NCBI RefSeq assembly: GCF_900129485.1
Contig: NZ_FQVW01000035.1
Span: 1 to 33,656, forward strand
DNA from: Ornithinibacillus halophilus
GTDB lineage: Bacteria > Bacillota > Bacilli > Bacillales > Amphibacillaceae
DNA: 33,656 nucleotides
Direction: 5' to 3'
Positions 7,297 to 16,253 of this stretch are shown here, piece after piece. The notes under the pieces are model-generated. The model was not told the DNA's origin, ran no database searches, and saw nothing but the letters and a program-made list of their open reading frames with translations. Numbering within the stretch: position 1 is the first letter of the stretch; each line of letters starts with the position of its first letter. Both the position numbers and the translations under genes were made by a program.

Positions 7297-8244
7297 CTAA
7301 ATATCCTTTTTCATCACGTGGAATGTACGTGTAACTTCAAAACCTGTCTTCTTATATAAATATCCAGCAGTCGTCTTTTCACCAGTCCATAAGAACCATG
7401 CACCATGTAGGCTTTCTGCTTTCATTTGTTGTAAACATAAGTTTAATAGAATTTTCCCTAGTTTTTTGCCTTGTTGGTCTGGATCGACACCAAATGGTCC
7501 AAAGCGATCTGGAACACCTTCATATCCTCCAAAGATACAGAACCCAACTACTTTATCACCTTGACGGGCAACTAAAATTCTTTCCATTGGAAGTCCTTGT
7601 AGTACACCTTCTCTAATTGCTCTTCCCCAGTCAGGATTAAACTTGATATTGGCAAATTGGATCACATCATATAAATCTTTATCCTCTGCTAAACTAAAAG
7701 TATAGCCTTCTTCTTCACGTAGTTTTACTAAATCTTTAATTTCATCTGATAGTTTGAAATCAACAATATTACGATCCATTGCAATCGGTGAATATAGTTT
7801 ATCAAACCCTTGTGATAATAAGAATTGATATGCTTCCGGATAAGCCTCTTCATCAACACCAGGCATAATATAATTTGGAGCATAAGATGCAAAGAAGACA
7901 TGTTTTCTACCATGTTCCTTAAGGAAATTCGTTGCATCATTCATTAAACGCTTCCCTACACCTGTTTTACGATATCCTTCATCAACAAAGAAAAACGGAA
8001 TCCAACCATTGTCTGGTTCTAAATCAGTTCCAAACATTGGTAATAGTCGACGTACAGCGTAAACTACTCCTACCAAATTCTCCCCATCAAATGCAACACG
8101 TAACCCTTCTGGATCAAAATTGGCATCAAGTAATACTAAATTTCGGAATCGTTTTGGTGTAATAGGATCTTTCCATAACGATTCATTCCACAAATCTACT
8201 ATTTTTACCTCATCACCAGCTTGATAATGTCTGTATGTAACCAT
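7297..8244 (-). CDS. Tandem-GNAT N-acetyltransferase (GlmA-like), copy 1
   Basis: A 315-residue protein with two GNAT domains. The acetyl-CoA loops are YRKTGVGKRL (91-100) and QQGKKLGKIL (257-266); both are better preserved than in the paralogue at 4380-5333. The region YAPNYIMPGVDEEAYPEAY (121-139) resembles the corresponding block of the paralogue. The ATG follows AGGAGG with 9-nt spacing and lies 2 bp from the end of murQ, indicating tight coupling. The probable role, from context, is N-acetylation of glucosamine or glucosaminyl-muropeptides so that NagZ, MurK and MurQ can use them. Peptide or amino-acid acetylation remains possible. Confidence 0.8.
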   Translation of the reverse strand: MVTYRHYQAGDEVKIVDLWNESLWKDPITPKRFRNLVLLDANFDPEGLRVAFDGENLVGVVYAVRRLLPMFGTDLEPDNGWIPFFFVDEGYRKTGVGKRLMNDATNFLKEHGRKHVFFASYAPNYIMPGVDEEAYPEAYQFLLSQGFDKLYSPIAMDRNIVDFKLSDEIKDLVKLREEEGYTFSLAEDKDLYDVIQFANIKFNPDWGRAIREGVLQGLPMERILVARQGDKVVGFCIFGGYEGVPDRFGPFGVDPDQQGKKLGKILLNLCLQQMKAESLHGAWFLWTGEKTTAGYLYKKTGFEVTRTFHVMKKDI

Positions 8245-8246
8245 TA

Positions 8247-9161
8247 TTAATTTCCTCCTTCAGTAGCTAATTCAATTGCTTGGCGAACAAAACCATCCGC
8301 CTCTTTAATGTAATACTTAGCTTCTTCCAGTGTTATTCCCGTCTTTATCATTACAATAGCGGGCTTCACTTCATAATTTGTACATTCTAGCGTTTGTTCC
8401 GCTATATCGTATGTAGAACCCGTAATAGTAGAAACAATGCTTTTCGCTCGTTCCTTTAATTTCAAATTGCTTACTTTTAAATCAACCATCAGGTTCTCAT
8501 AAACTTTACCAATCTTAATCATGGATGTAGTCGTAATCATGTTTAAAATCATTTTGTGGGCAGTAGCTGCTTTCATACGAGTAGAACCTGTTAAAACTTC
8601 CGGCCCTGTAACAACTTCAATCTTAATGTCAGCGTGTTTACTGATAATGGAGTTTGTATTACTTGTTAGACTAACCGTAGAGGCACCAATTTTATTCGCA
8701 TACTGCAAGGCACCAACTACATATGGTGTTCTACCACTTGCAGCAATACCGATAACAACATCAAGCTCAGTTAAGTTTCGTTCTTTTAAGTCGTTAGCAC
8801 CTAGTTCTTCACTATCTTCCGCACCTTCTACTGCTTTTTCAATGGCTTTCGTTCCACCTGCCATCACTGCTTGCACAACTTCAGGAGACGTACTGTAAGT
8901 TGGGGGGCATTCCACAGCATCCATGATACCAATTCGTCCACTCGTACCTGCCCCTACATAAAATAATCGTCCACCTTGTTTCAATTGTTCATAAATAACT
9001 TCTACAGTCTTTTCTATCTCTGAGAGGACTTGTTGTACACTCTGTGCAACTGTCATATCTTCTTCATTTATTGTTTTTAGAATATCAATGGTTGACATGG
9101 AATCAATTGCCACCGATTTTTCATTACGCATTTCTGTTGTCAAAGTTGATAGTTTATTCAT
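8247..9161 (-). CDS. murQ: N-acetylmuramic acid 6-phosphate etherase MurQ
   Basis: Cytosolic SIS-domain lyase that cleaves the D-lactyl ether of MurNAc-6-phosphate, giving GlcNAc-6-phosphate and D-lactate. The 304-residue length and motifs are diagnostic: [20 protein letters not shown] (67-86) with E84, and VEGAED (111-116) with E115, corresponding to the catalytic glutamates E83 and E114 of E. coli Mur[21 protein letters not shown]-like residues (SIS sugar-phosphate site) follow in the middle. It is the metabolic hub of the operon: products of MurK and AnmK both enter here. No NagA/NagB genes are in the window, so further catabolism relies on genes elsewhere. Confidence 0.95.
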   Translation of the reverse strand: MNKLSTLTTEMRNEKSVAIDSMSTIDILKTINEEDMTVAQSVQQVLSEIEKTVEVIYEQLKQGGRLFYVGAGTSGRIGIMDAVECPPTYSTSPEVVQAVMAGGTKAIEKAVEGAEDSEELGANDLKERNLTELDVVIGIAASGRTPYVVGALQYANKIGASTVSLTSNTNSIISKHADIKIEVVTGPEVLTGSTRMKAATAHKMILNMITTTSMIKIGKVYENLMVDLKVSNLKLKERAKSIVSTITGSTYDIAEQTLECTNYEVKPAIVMIKTGITLEEAKYYIKEADGFVRQAIELATEGGN

Positions 9162-9172
9162 CTATATCCATC

Positions 9173-10321
9173 CTATTTGTATAAGAGATATGGTTCTTTA
9201 AGTTTTTGAAAGGATTCTAGTGACATATTACAAGAATCAAGAAATTCTCTAGACTTTCCTTCTAATATCATCGTTTTTAAAGCCTTTGTTCCAGCTAATA
9301 AATCAAAGAAATATTTCTCATTTTCATTTTTAATGAACTCAAATTCATTCGGATAAAGTTCAGCGATTGTCTCTAGTAAGATAATTCCAGCCTCTAGAGA
9401 ATTTAACTGATCACGGTCCTCGACATGTAATTGTATGCCACCACAAGTAACATCCTTTTGTTTTTGATAGAAAGGGATAAATGATGTTGGTCTTGCCAAT
9501 ACACCAGGTACCTTTTTTTCATTAAATACTTTTGCCAATTGTTGGCTTTCGATAAAAGGAGCACCTACTAGCTCGAAAGGTCGAGTCGTTCCACGCCCTT
9601 CCGATAGATTAGTTCCTTCTACTAAACATGTACCTGAATATAAAATGCTCATATCCATATTTGTTGTATTTGGTGATGGTGGAACCCAAAATAGTCCCGT
9701 TTGATCAAAGTACATGTCCCTTTGCCATCCTTGCATTGGAACAACTGTTAACTCACAATCATATCCAAATTCTTCTTTATATAATAAAGCCATTTCTCCA
9801 ACCGTCATCCCATGTCGATTCGGAATCGGCAACAATCCTACAAATGAACGGACATCTTCTTCTACTAGATTCCCTTCCATCTTTGTACCTGAAACTGGAT
9901 TCGGACGGTCTAAAACGACAAATTGTTTTCCATTTTCTTTACATGCTTCCATGACGTATGCCATCGTATAAATGAAGGTATAATATCTCGAACCAATATC
10001 TTGTAAATCAAATACAAGCACATCAACAGGTTCAAGCATATCCTTTGTTGGTTTTCTCGTTGCACCATATAAACTAAAGACTGGCAATCCCGTGTAAGGA
10101 TCTATTGTTGATTCAACTTTTTCTCCTTCTTTTGCATCTCCACGTATCCCGTGTTCTGGTGCATATAATGCCGTCAACTCTATTTCGGGATGTTCATGAA
10201 ATAAATCAATCGAAGGAATCAATCGTTCATTTACACCAGTCATGTTTGTTACTAAACCAATTCGTTGTCCTTTAAACTGCTTATAATCATTTTCTAAAAA
10301 AACATCGAGACCTAGTTTCAT
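9173..10321 (-). CDS. namZ: NamZ-type exo-beta-N-acetylmuramidase (DUF1343), apparently cytosolic
   Basis: Member of the DUF1343 family whose B. subtilis member YbbC was characterised as the exo-lytic N-acetylmuramidase NamZ, releasing MurNAc from non-reducing ends. Conserved blocks: YAPEHGIRG (53-61), DLQDIGSRYYT (105-115), LDRPNP (137-142), NRHGMT (168-173), FWVPPSPN (211-218), EGTNLSEGRGTTRPFE (235-250). Length is 382 residues. B. subtilis NamZ is secreted; this protein starts MKLGLDVFLENDYKQFKGQR with no hydrophobic leader, so it should stay in the cytosol. Its ATG overlaps the upstream yesL stop as ATGA (10318-10321), indicating translational coupling. With NagZ it could degrade MurNAc-GlcNAc chains alternately from the non-reducing end. 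Confidence 0.88.
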   Translation of the reverse strand: MKLGLDVFLENDYKQFKGQRIGLVTNMTGVNERLIPSIDLFHEHPEIELTALYAPEHGIRGDAKEGEKVESTIDPYTGLPVFSLYGATRKPTKDMLEPVDVLVFDLQDIGSRYYTFIYTMAYVMEACKENGKQFVVLDRPNPVSGTKMEGNLVEEDVRSFVGLLPIPNRHGMTVGEMALLYKEEFGYDCELTVVPMQGWQRDMYFDQTGLFWVPPSPNTTNMDMSILYSGTCLVEGTNLSEGRGTTRPFELVGAPFIESQQLAKVFNEKKVPGVLARPTSFIPFYQKQKDVTCGGIQLHVEDRDQLNSLEAGIILLETIAELYPNEFEFIKNENEKYFFDLLAGTKALKTMILEGKSREFLDSCNMSLESFQKLKEPYLLYK

Positions 10322-10944
10322 TGAGCACCACTCACTTTAATTTCATATCTTGGGAATGATCGCATGGCAATCCACATTAATACAAAGCTTGCTAAACTTC
10401 CACTAGCAAATAAAAGTAATACTGGCATCATGCTTATTACAACATAAAGCAAATAACTTCCAACAATCATCATAATGGCATTTAGTGGTTTACCGATCAC
10501 AATAACTAATGACTTCTTAATATACTCAAACGTTTTAAACTTGTAATGTACGTACATTGGGAAAATATACAATAGTACTGCAAAAAAGATAAATAAAGCA
10601 AAAATTACAAAGAAGGCTAAAAATGATACTAGTACATGGTCGGCTGCTTGAAAGAATCGTAGATCAACATATAAGATAAGACCTATAAGTGTTAATACTG
10701 AACCAATTATATTCATCTGAATAAATCCTTCTTTATATGATTTCCAAAATGTTTTAAATACTGGTATTTCCTTATCCCCTAACACCCATTTACGAGTTAC
10801 AGAGAACATTGCAGCTGTTGCTGGGAAAAAACCAAATAGAACTAGTCCAAGTAGAGAAAAAGAAATCCATAATAGATTTAAAAACATCATTCGCATGATC
10901 CAATTTGATATATCATATAACTTCCAAACCATACCTTCTATCAT
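10318..10944 (-). CDS. YesL/DUF624 family membrane protein
   Basis: A 208-residue integral membrane protein of the DUF624 (YesL) family, with about five hydrophobic segments. It has a MRMMFLNLLWI start region and the family-typical FPATAAMFSVTRKW (40-53). Function is unknown; members nearly always sit beside carbohydrate ABC transporters of the LplA/LplB/YtcP type, as B. subtilis yesL does, so an accessory role in uptake is likely. The SD GAGGCGG lies about 4-5 nt before the ATG. It follows the binding-protein gene after an 85-bp gap holding a strong stem-loop, and its stop overlaps the start of namZ. Confidence 0.8.
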   Translation of the reverse strand: MIEGMVWKLYDISNWIMRMMFLNLLWISFSLLGLVLFGFFPATAAMFSVTRKWVLGDKEIPVFKTFWKSYKEGFIQMNIIGSVLTLIGLILYVDLRFFQAADHVLVSFLAFFVIFALFIFFAVLLYIFPMYVHYKFKTFEYIKKSLVIVIGKPLNAIMMIVGSYLLYVVISMMPVLLLFASGSLASFVLMWIAMRSFPRYEIKVSGAQ

Positions 10945-10985
10945 AATTACCGCCTCTTTTTAATCTAAGTTGTGTTATTAATGAT

Positions 10986-11014
10986 AGAGTCAGCCTGGTA
11001 AACCAGGCTGCTCT
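10986..11014 (-). promoter_or_regulatory. Stem-loop after the binding-protein gene
   Basis: Minus-strand AGAGCAGCCTGG and CCAGGCTGACTCT pair over 12 bp with one bulged base, around a TTTA loop. It begins about 16 bp after the stop codon of the lipoprotein gene. There is no U-run, so it is better seen as a 3' stability barrier or partial terminator that keeps the binding-protein message more abundant. Confidence 0.6.
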
Positions 11015-11029
11015 ACAAAAATAATATTC

Positions 11030-12619
11030 TTATTGAGCTTCAGCCCAACGGTCGTATGCAGATTGGTGTGCTTCAACTAAGTCACCAATACCTTGTTTTT
11101 CAAGAGTACTTACATACTCATCCCACATTGCATCAATATCTTCAGCACCAGTGATAAATTTAGCCTCCATTTGTTGGAAGTAGCTATCGATATCTGGTTT
11201 TACAATATTGATTTCTTTTTGCTCTTCATCTGTAAAGTAAACTTGTGGATATGGTAATTTACCATAAGGGATTAACTCTTCAGACACCCACTCGTAGATT
11301 TCAAGAATTGCAGGGTTTCCACCCTCTTGAGCAAAGAATTCTTCAGTTAGATTCATTGGTACGTTTGTTCCTACACCAGGAGCGTGTTTTGCATTTGTTT
11401 CTGTAGTACTTAAACCGTCTTCAGCTAGTAATACCCACTGATCATCTTCATTAAATTCGTATGTTTCACCTTCAATACCTAGACGTGAAAGCATTGTACC
11501 CTCTTCTGAATATGCATGGTCAATCCAACGCATAGTAGCTTCTGGGTGCTCATTTTCATTCGTGATAGCAGCTCTACCACGGCGAATTTCACTCATTAGA
11601 GTTGTTAGTTTTTCATCATTTGTAGCACTTGTCATTGGTGGTAATACAGGATAGTTTAAAGCATCCATTGGATCTTCAAAACCTACCATAACAATTGGCC
11701 ATGTTGATAAAATACCAGTTTTAGGTCCTTTTGCTACAAATTGCTCCCATGTATGAGAGAACATTTCATTATCTAATAACTCTTCTTCATACAAACGGTT
11801 CATATATTTTAGATACTCTTTGTATTCATCTTGAACCCAAGCAAACTTAACTTCTCCATCTTCTTCATAAATACCATCATCTTGTACGATACCGAAGTTT
11901 GGAAGTAATCCAATACGTAAATCAGCTGGAGCGTTTGCAGTTAATGGAATAACATCCCCAACGTTACCTGGATCTTCTTCTTTAAATGCTTTTAGAATTT
12001 CATAGAAATCTTCCATTGTTTCTGGTTTATCGACACCTAATTCGTCTAACCATGGACCATTCATCCACATGATAGGTGTTTTTGATGTTACAGACTCATC
12101 GATACCTGGTAGTGCATAAATATGACCATCAGGAGTCGTAATAGATGCAGCTAAATCTGGATTTTCATCCATTAGCTTTTTAAAGTTTGGCGCATAATCT
12201 TCAATTAAGTCTTCTAAAGGAATTAGAAGGCCTTGTGAACCATAGTCTGCTTCTTCACCAGCTGTTAGTTCTGCTCCGTAGAATAAATCTGGTAAGTCTA
12301 AACTAGCAAAAGCTAGTTGTTTATTTTGAGTAAAGTCGTCTGCAGATGCAGTTCTGAATTCAAATTTAATATTTGTTAACTTCTCCATTTCTTGGAAGAA
12401 GCCCATATCTCCCCATTCAGGTTGAATTGGTGAACTTTTCCCCATCATTTCTAATGTAATGGATTCATCAACAATTGGATAATCGGTTGCATTAAAATTA
12501 TCATCTGGTTCACTATTAGATGATGATTCATTATTATTTCCATCACCTGAACAAGCTACAAACACAATTGCACTAATTAGTAATATAACTAACATTGATA
12601 AGCTTTTTTTGATATTCAA
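11030..12619 (-). CDS. ABC transporter substrate-binding lipoprotein, LplA type
   Basis: Extracellular solute-binding lipoprotein of the LplA/YtcQ-like family. Residues 1-22 form a signal peptide with lipobox FVAC, so lipidation at C23 is expected; an acidic, serine/asparagine-rich linker follows. Length 529 residues is typical of this subgroup, which is longer than MalE types. The start is TTG at 12619, preceded by AGGGGAG at 8-nt spacing. It should deliver a carbohydrate to the two permeases encoded just upstream. Location between nagZ and namZ/murQ points to a peptidoglycan-derived saccharide or muropeptide, but the sequence alone does not give the ligand. No ATPase gene is adjacent. Confidence 0.9.
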   Translation of the reverse strand: MNIKKSLSMLVILLISAIVFVACSGDGNNNESSSNSEPDDNFNATDYPIVDESITLEMMGKSSPIQPEWGDMGFFQEMEKLTNIKFEFRTASADDFTQNKQLAFASLDLPDLFYGAELTAGEEADYGSQGLLIPLEDLIEDYAPNFKKLMDENPDLAASITTPDGHIYALPGIDESVTSKTPIMWMNGPWLDELGVDKPETMEDFYEILKAFKEEDPGNVGDVIPLTANAPADLRIGLLPNFGIVQDDGIYEEDGEVKFAWVQDEYKEYLKYMNRLYEEELLDNEMFSHTWEQFVAKGPKTGILSTWPIVMVGFEDPMDALNYPVLPPMTSATNDEKLTTLMSEIRRGRAAITNENEHPEATMRWIDHAYSEEGTMLSRLGIEGETYEFNEDDQWVLLAEDGLSTTETNAKHAPGVGTNVPMNLTEEFFAQEGGNPAILEIYEWVSEELIPYGKLPYPQVYFTDEEQKEINIVKPDIDSYFQQMEAKFITGAEDIDAMWDEYVSTLEKQGIGDLVEAHQSAYDRWAEAQ

Positions 12620-12684
12620 CTCTAATTCTCCCCTTTAATAAATAAGAATAAATAACAACTAAAACAAACTATTGCTAGAATGAC

Positions 12685-12694
12685 TCACCTCCTT
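12685..12694 (-). promoter_or_regulatory. Orphan consensus Shine-Dalgarno in the permease-lipoprotein gap
   Basis: The minus strand carries AAGGAGGTGA, fully complementary to the 16S 3' end, 66 bp upstream of the lipoprotein's TTG start. No ATG follows. A GTG overlapping it would code only nine residues, and an ATT six nt downstream opens a 19-codon hydrophobic frame. It may be a ribosome-bound mRNA stabiliser of the STAB-SD kind, or the remnant of a lost small gene. Confidence 0.5.
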
Positions 12695-12720
12695 GTTAGA
12701 GTATAACTATAGATACGGTG

Positions 12721-13617
12721 TTACTCTTTTAATGATCCAATCATTACACCTTTAATAAAGAATCGTTGTAAGAATGGATAAACAATTAGTAATGGTGCTG
12801 CTGAGACAATCATGACAGCATATTTAATGATATCTGCAATTCTAGCATGTTCACTTAATGCTTCAGCAGATCCACTTTGTTGCATTAATTCAGTCGTTAG
12901 CTGCTGTTGAACAAGTATTTCTCTTAGGAACAATTGCAATGGATAAAGTTCTCTATCTTGTAGATAAATCAATGCCCCAAAGTATTGGTTCCAGTGTCCA
13001 ACTCCATAGAACAATGCCATAACCGCAATGATTGGTGCAGATAACGGGATAACGATTTGGAAAAAGGTTCTGATTTGGGACGCACCGTCAATCTCAGCTG
13101 CCTCTTCCAAGCCTTTTGGTATACTAACCTTAAAGAATGTCATTGTCACAATAATATTCCACATTGCCGCTGCACTTGGAAGCACCATTGCCCATACAGT
13201 GTTGATCATACCTAGGTCACGTACTAATAGGTAAGTTGGGATTAAGCCACCCTCAAAAAACATAGTAAATACTAAAGCTAACATGATGAACTTTCTACCT
13301 ACTAAATCTGATCTTGATAAAGCATAAGCCATCGGTAGAGTTACGGCTAAGTTTATAAATGTACCGAGCAGTGTATAAAATATCGTATTACGATACCCTA
13401 ACCAAATTTCGCTACTTTGGAACACACGTTCAAATCCTTCAAAAGTAAGCCCTTTCGGAAATAGCCACATCTCACCTGAGTTTACATATTGAGGGTCACT
13501 AATAGATGCACTAATGATGTAAACTAGTGGATACGAAATAACAACTATGAAAAACCAAACTAGGATTTTATTACAAATATCGAATATCTTATCAGACTTT
13601 GCTTGTTTTATTGCCAT
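12721..13617 (-). CDS. Carbohydrate ABC permease, YtcP/CUT1 type
   Basis: Inner-membrane permease of a CUT1 sugar importer. The 298 residues contain six predicted membrane segments and the ATPase-docking EAA loop EEAAEIDGASQIRTFFQIVI (171-190). The C-terminus ends FFIKGVMIGSLKE, the usual YtcP-type ending (GxxxGxxK region). The ATG follows AAGGGG. It lies 13 bp after the LplB-type permease gene and upstream of the TTG-started lipoprotein gene; the three form one transporter. As with most Bacillaceae CUT1 systems, energy probably comes from a shared MsmX-like ATPase encoded elsewhere (inference). Confidence 0.92.
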   Translation of the reverse strand: MAIKQAKSDKIFDICNKILVWFFIVVISYPLVYIISASISDPQYVNSGEMWLFPKGLTFEGFERVFQSSEIWLGYRNTIFYTLLGTFINLAVTLPMAYALSRSDLVGRKFIMLALVFTMFFEGGLIPTYLLVRDLGMINTVWAMVLPSAAAMWNIIVTMTFFKVSIPKGLEEAAEIDGASQIRTFFQIVIPLSAPIIAVMALFYGVGHWNQYFGALIYLQDRELYPLQLFLREILVQQQLTTELMQQSGSAEALSEHARIADIIKYAVMIVSAAPLLIVYPFLQRFFIKGVMIGSLKE

Positions 13618-13630
13618 AATGGATACCCCT

Positions 13631-14581
13631 TTACCATAAGCTTGTACCCGTTCTTCTCGCTAATCGGTTAAAGAAAATTAAGATTCCAAAGTTAATAATG
13701 GAGTTAAATAATCCTACTGCTGTTGAATAACTGTATTGGCCATGTAATAAACCAGCCTCGTAAACATAAGTCTGAATTACTTGAGAAGACTCCAAGTTTA
13801 ACTCGTTTTGCATTAACAAGATTTTCTCAAAACCAATGGACATCATATTACCCATGTTAAGAATTAATAGAATAATAATTGTCGGCAAAATACTTGGTAG
13901 GTTGATATGCCATATACGCTGTAATCGGGAAGCACCATCTACTTTTGCTGCCTCATGCAACTGCGGGTCAACACCAGCAAGTGCAGCTAAATAGATAATG
14001 GCTCCCCAACCAAGGTTTTGCCATTCATTGGACCAAACAAATATCGATTTAAACCAACCAGGTTCCGTCATAAAACTAATTGGTTCAAAACCTATCCACT
14101 GTATAAAGTTATTAATAATACCTGTTACAGGATTTAAGAAAGCAATAATCATACCAACAAACACAACAACTGAGATAAAGTGTGGTGCATATGTGATGGT
14201 CTGTGCTGTTTTCTTAAACTTCCCATCTCTTAATTCGTTCAATGCTAATGCAACGACAATTGAGATAGGGAACAGTGCTAAAGCGTATAAATTAATTCCC
14301 AATGTATTTTTTATTAAATCCCAGAAGTAATAGGAATTAAAAAAGCGAATAAAGTGATCAAATCCTATCCACTCACTACCGAGTATCCCGTCTACCGCTC
14401 GGAAGTCTTTAAATGCGATTTGTAAACCATACATTGGATAGTATTTAAATAATAGAAAGTATATTAAACCAGGAGCTAATAATAGATATAGCTGCCAATT
14501 TATCTTTAACTTCCTCCAATTAAAACGTTTTTTCTTTGGCTTATTATTTGGAAGATTGCTAGATATGGTCTGTTCCGCCAA
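13631..14581 (-). CDS. Carbohydrate ABC permease, LplB/CUT1 type
   Basis: First permease subunit of the salvage-operon importer, 316 residues with a basic cytosolic N-terminus (PKKKRFNWRKLK, 14-25), six predicted membrane segments and the EAA loop HEAAKVDGASRLQRIWHINL (209-228) that contacts the ATPase. The segment YYPMYGLQIAFKDF (47-60) is characteristic of LplB homologues. The start is a TTG at 14581 with AAAGGGG 11 nt upstream; no better ATG is available. It follows nagZ by 34 bp. The LplB/YtcP/LplA set normally imports oligosaccharides, which fits import of peptidoglycan fragments rather than monosaccharides only. Confidence 0.92.
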   Translation of the reverse strand: MAEQTISSNLPNNKPKKKRFNWRKLKINWQLYLLLAPGLIYFLLFKYYPMYGLQIAFKDFRAVDGILGSEWIGFDHFIRFFNSYYFWDLIKNTLGINLYALALFPISIVVALALNELRDGKFKKTAQTITYAPHFISVVVFVGMIIAFLNPVTGIINNFIQWIGFEPISFMTEPGWFKSIFVWSNEWQNLGWGAIIYLAALAGVDPQLHEAAKVDGASRLQRIWHINLPSILPTIIILLILNMGNMMSIGFEKILLMQNELNLESSQVIQTYVYEAGLLHGQYSYSTAVGLFNSIINFGILIFFNRLARRTGTSLW

Positions 14582-14615
14582 TCTTAATACAACCCCTTTC
14601 CTATAAAGGTGAAGT

Positions 14616-16217
14616 TTACTCTTTTTCCAAAGAGGTGATTGTGACAGGAGATTTTCCTGTTACACGTTCCTTACCAAAAATTGCTCCAACCGCTGCCCGT
14701 AATGCAGGATAAGTGAATTCATAGGTATTAATATAAACTGGAACATTAGGTATAAATGAAAAATCATATGGACTTCTCATTGCAATAACTGCGTATGGCA
14801 CCTCTAACTCTCCAATTCTCTCAATAAGAGAAATCTGCTTGTTATCTTTAGTAAGTGTCACAGTGCCAATAATGACGAAATCATAATCTTTTATTTGCCC
14901 TAGAATCTCATTAATTTCACCATTAGTTATTTTATTATCAATGAATCTCACATCAATTTTCTTGTGATATTCTTTTACTGCTTCATCCAGAGATAGGTTA
15001 GCATAGCGCTTGTCTTCCACTTGCATAGTAGTTCCATTATCCGGGCAAAGCACTAATATACGTTGTTGCTCCGTTAAGGATATCGGTAACAATCCATCAT
15101 TTTTTACAATAGTTACACTCTGTTTGTACACTTGATAGGCAAGTTCCTTATGCTCATAACTTCCTACAGTGTCAGGAACAGTTAGCTCATCTGTTAAAGG
15201 GATTGTATTCCAATCAAAGTACTTCTGTTTTAATGTATCAATTCTCTGATTTGCTTGTTCAATCATTGCTTCCGGAATGTGTCCTGAGTGAACAGCTTCG
15301 ACAATTGCTTTATGAGTACCTTTTTGCTTTTCAGGAGTATGGGAGATCATAACAAAGTCCACACCTGCTTTAACAGCTTCAACACCACCCTGTTCAGTGC
15401 CAACCCCATTTGCAATCGCATTCATTTCCATACAATCAGTAGTCACTACTCCATTAAATCCAAGTTCTTCTCTTAGTAATCCAGTAATTACCTTTGATGA
15501 TAGAGTAGCTGGTATACCAGATTGAGATTCTATCGATGGAAAATATACATGGGCTGACATAACCGTATCAGCACCGGCCTCAATATTCTTTTTAAAGGGT
15601 AACAATTCGATATTATCTAAGCGTTCTTTTGTGTGAGATATAACTGGTAAATCTAAGTGAGAATCTACATTTGTATCTCCGTGCCCTGGGAAGTGTTTTA
15701 ATGTCGTAATAACGCCAGCATCTTGCATCCCACGCATCATTTCTTTCCCAAACTCGGCCACTTTCTCAGGTGATTCCCCAAAAGAACGAACACCAATAAC
15801 TGGATTATCCGGATTATTATTAACATCTAATACAGGCGCTAAGTTCCAATTAATTCCTAATGCTAACAGTTCCTTACCAGTTGCTACTCCTATTTTATAG
15901 GCATTTTCTGGATTATCCGTTGCTCCTAGAGTCATAGCCCCTGGAAAAATAGTAGCTCCTTCTCCAAGACGGCGAACAACACCATTTTCTTGGTCAACAC
16001 AAATCATTAATGGATATTCATACCCAGCCTTCTTTGCTTCTGATTGTAAATCGGTTGTTAATGTTAGGATTTCCTCTGGTGTACCAATATTTCTTCCAAA
16101 TAGAATAATTCCACCTATATGATAGTTATGGATCAACTCTCGGATATGATCTGGCACTGTTTTCCCAGAGAATCCAACGACAAGCAGTTTCCCAACCTTT
16201 TTATCTAAATTATTCAT
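14616..16217 (-). CDS. nagZ: Beta-N-acetylglucosaminidase NagZ (GH3), no signal peptide
   Basis: Glycoside hydrolase family 3 enzyme removing non-reducing GlcNAc from muropeptides. Numbered from the ATG at 16217 (533 residues), the NagZ signature KHFPGHGDTNVDSH spans 174-187, with the Asp-His acid/base dyad in D185 and H187. The nucleophile is D261 in VTTDCMEM. Residues from about 350 form a second, Rossmann-like domain as in Gram-positive NagZ. I prefer the ATG at 16217 because AGAAGGTG sits 11 nt upstream; the in-frame GTG four codons earlier overlaps that SD. B. subtilis NagZ is exported and about 640 residues; this one is shorter and has no leader, so it should act on imported substrate in the cytosol. 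Confidence 0.92.
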   Translation of the reverse strand: MNNLDKKVGKLLVVGFSGKTVPDHIRELIHNYHIGGIILFGRNIGTPEEILTLTTDLQSEAKKAGYEYPLMICVDQENGVVRRLGEGATIFPGAMTLGATDNPENAYKIGVATGKELLALGINWNLAPVLDVNNNPDNPVIGVRSFGESPEKVAEFGKEMMRGMQDAGVITTLKHFPGHGDTNVDSHLDLPVISHTKERLDNIELLPFKKNIEAGADTVMSAHVYFPSIESQSGIPATLSSKVITGLLREELGFNGVVTTDCMEMNAIANGVGTEQGGVEAVKAGVDFVMISHTPEKQKGTHKAIVEAVHSGHIPEAMIEQANQRIDTLKQKYFDWNTIPLTDELTVPDTVGSYEHKELAYQVYKQSVTIVKNDGLLPISLTEQQRILVLCPDNGTTMQVEDKRYANLSLDEAVKEYHKKIDVRFIDNKITNGEINEILGQIKDYDFVIIGTVTLTKDNKQISLIERIGELEVPYAVIAMRSPYDFSFIPNVPVYINTYEFTYPALRAAVGAIFGKERVTGKSPVTITSLEKE

Positions 16218-16253
16218 TAATGAAGCCACACCTTCTTTCGTGAAGATTTATGC

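Noticed and set aside
10318-10321. Frameshift or fusion between yesL and namZ
   Set aside because: The ATGA overlap is an ordinary translational coupling; both proteins are full length for their families.
12660-12690. Nineteen-codon hydrophobic peptide starting at ATT after the orphan SD
   Set aside because: ATT starts are very rare and no homologue is recognised; kept only as an alternative in the finding on the orphan SD.
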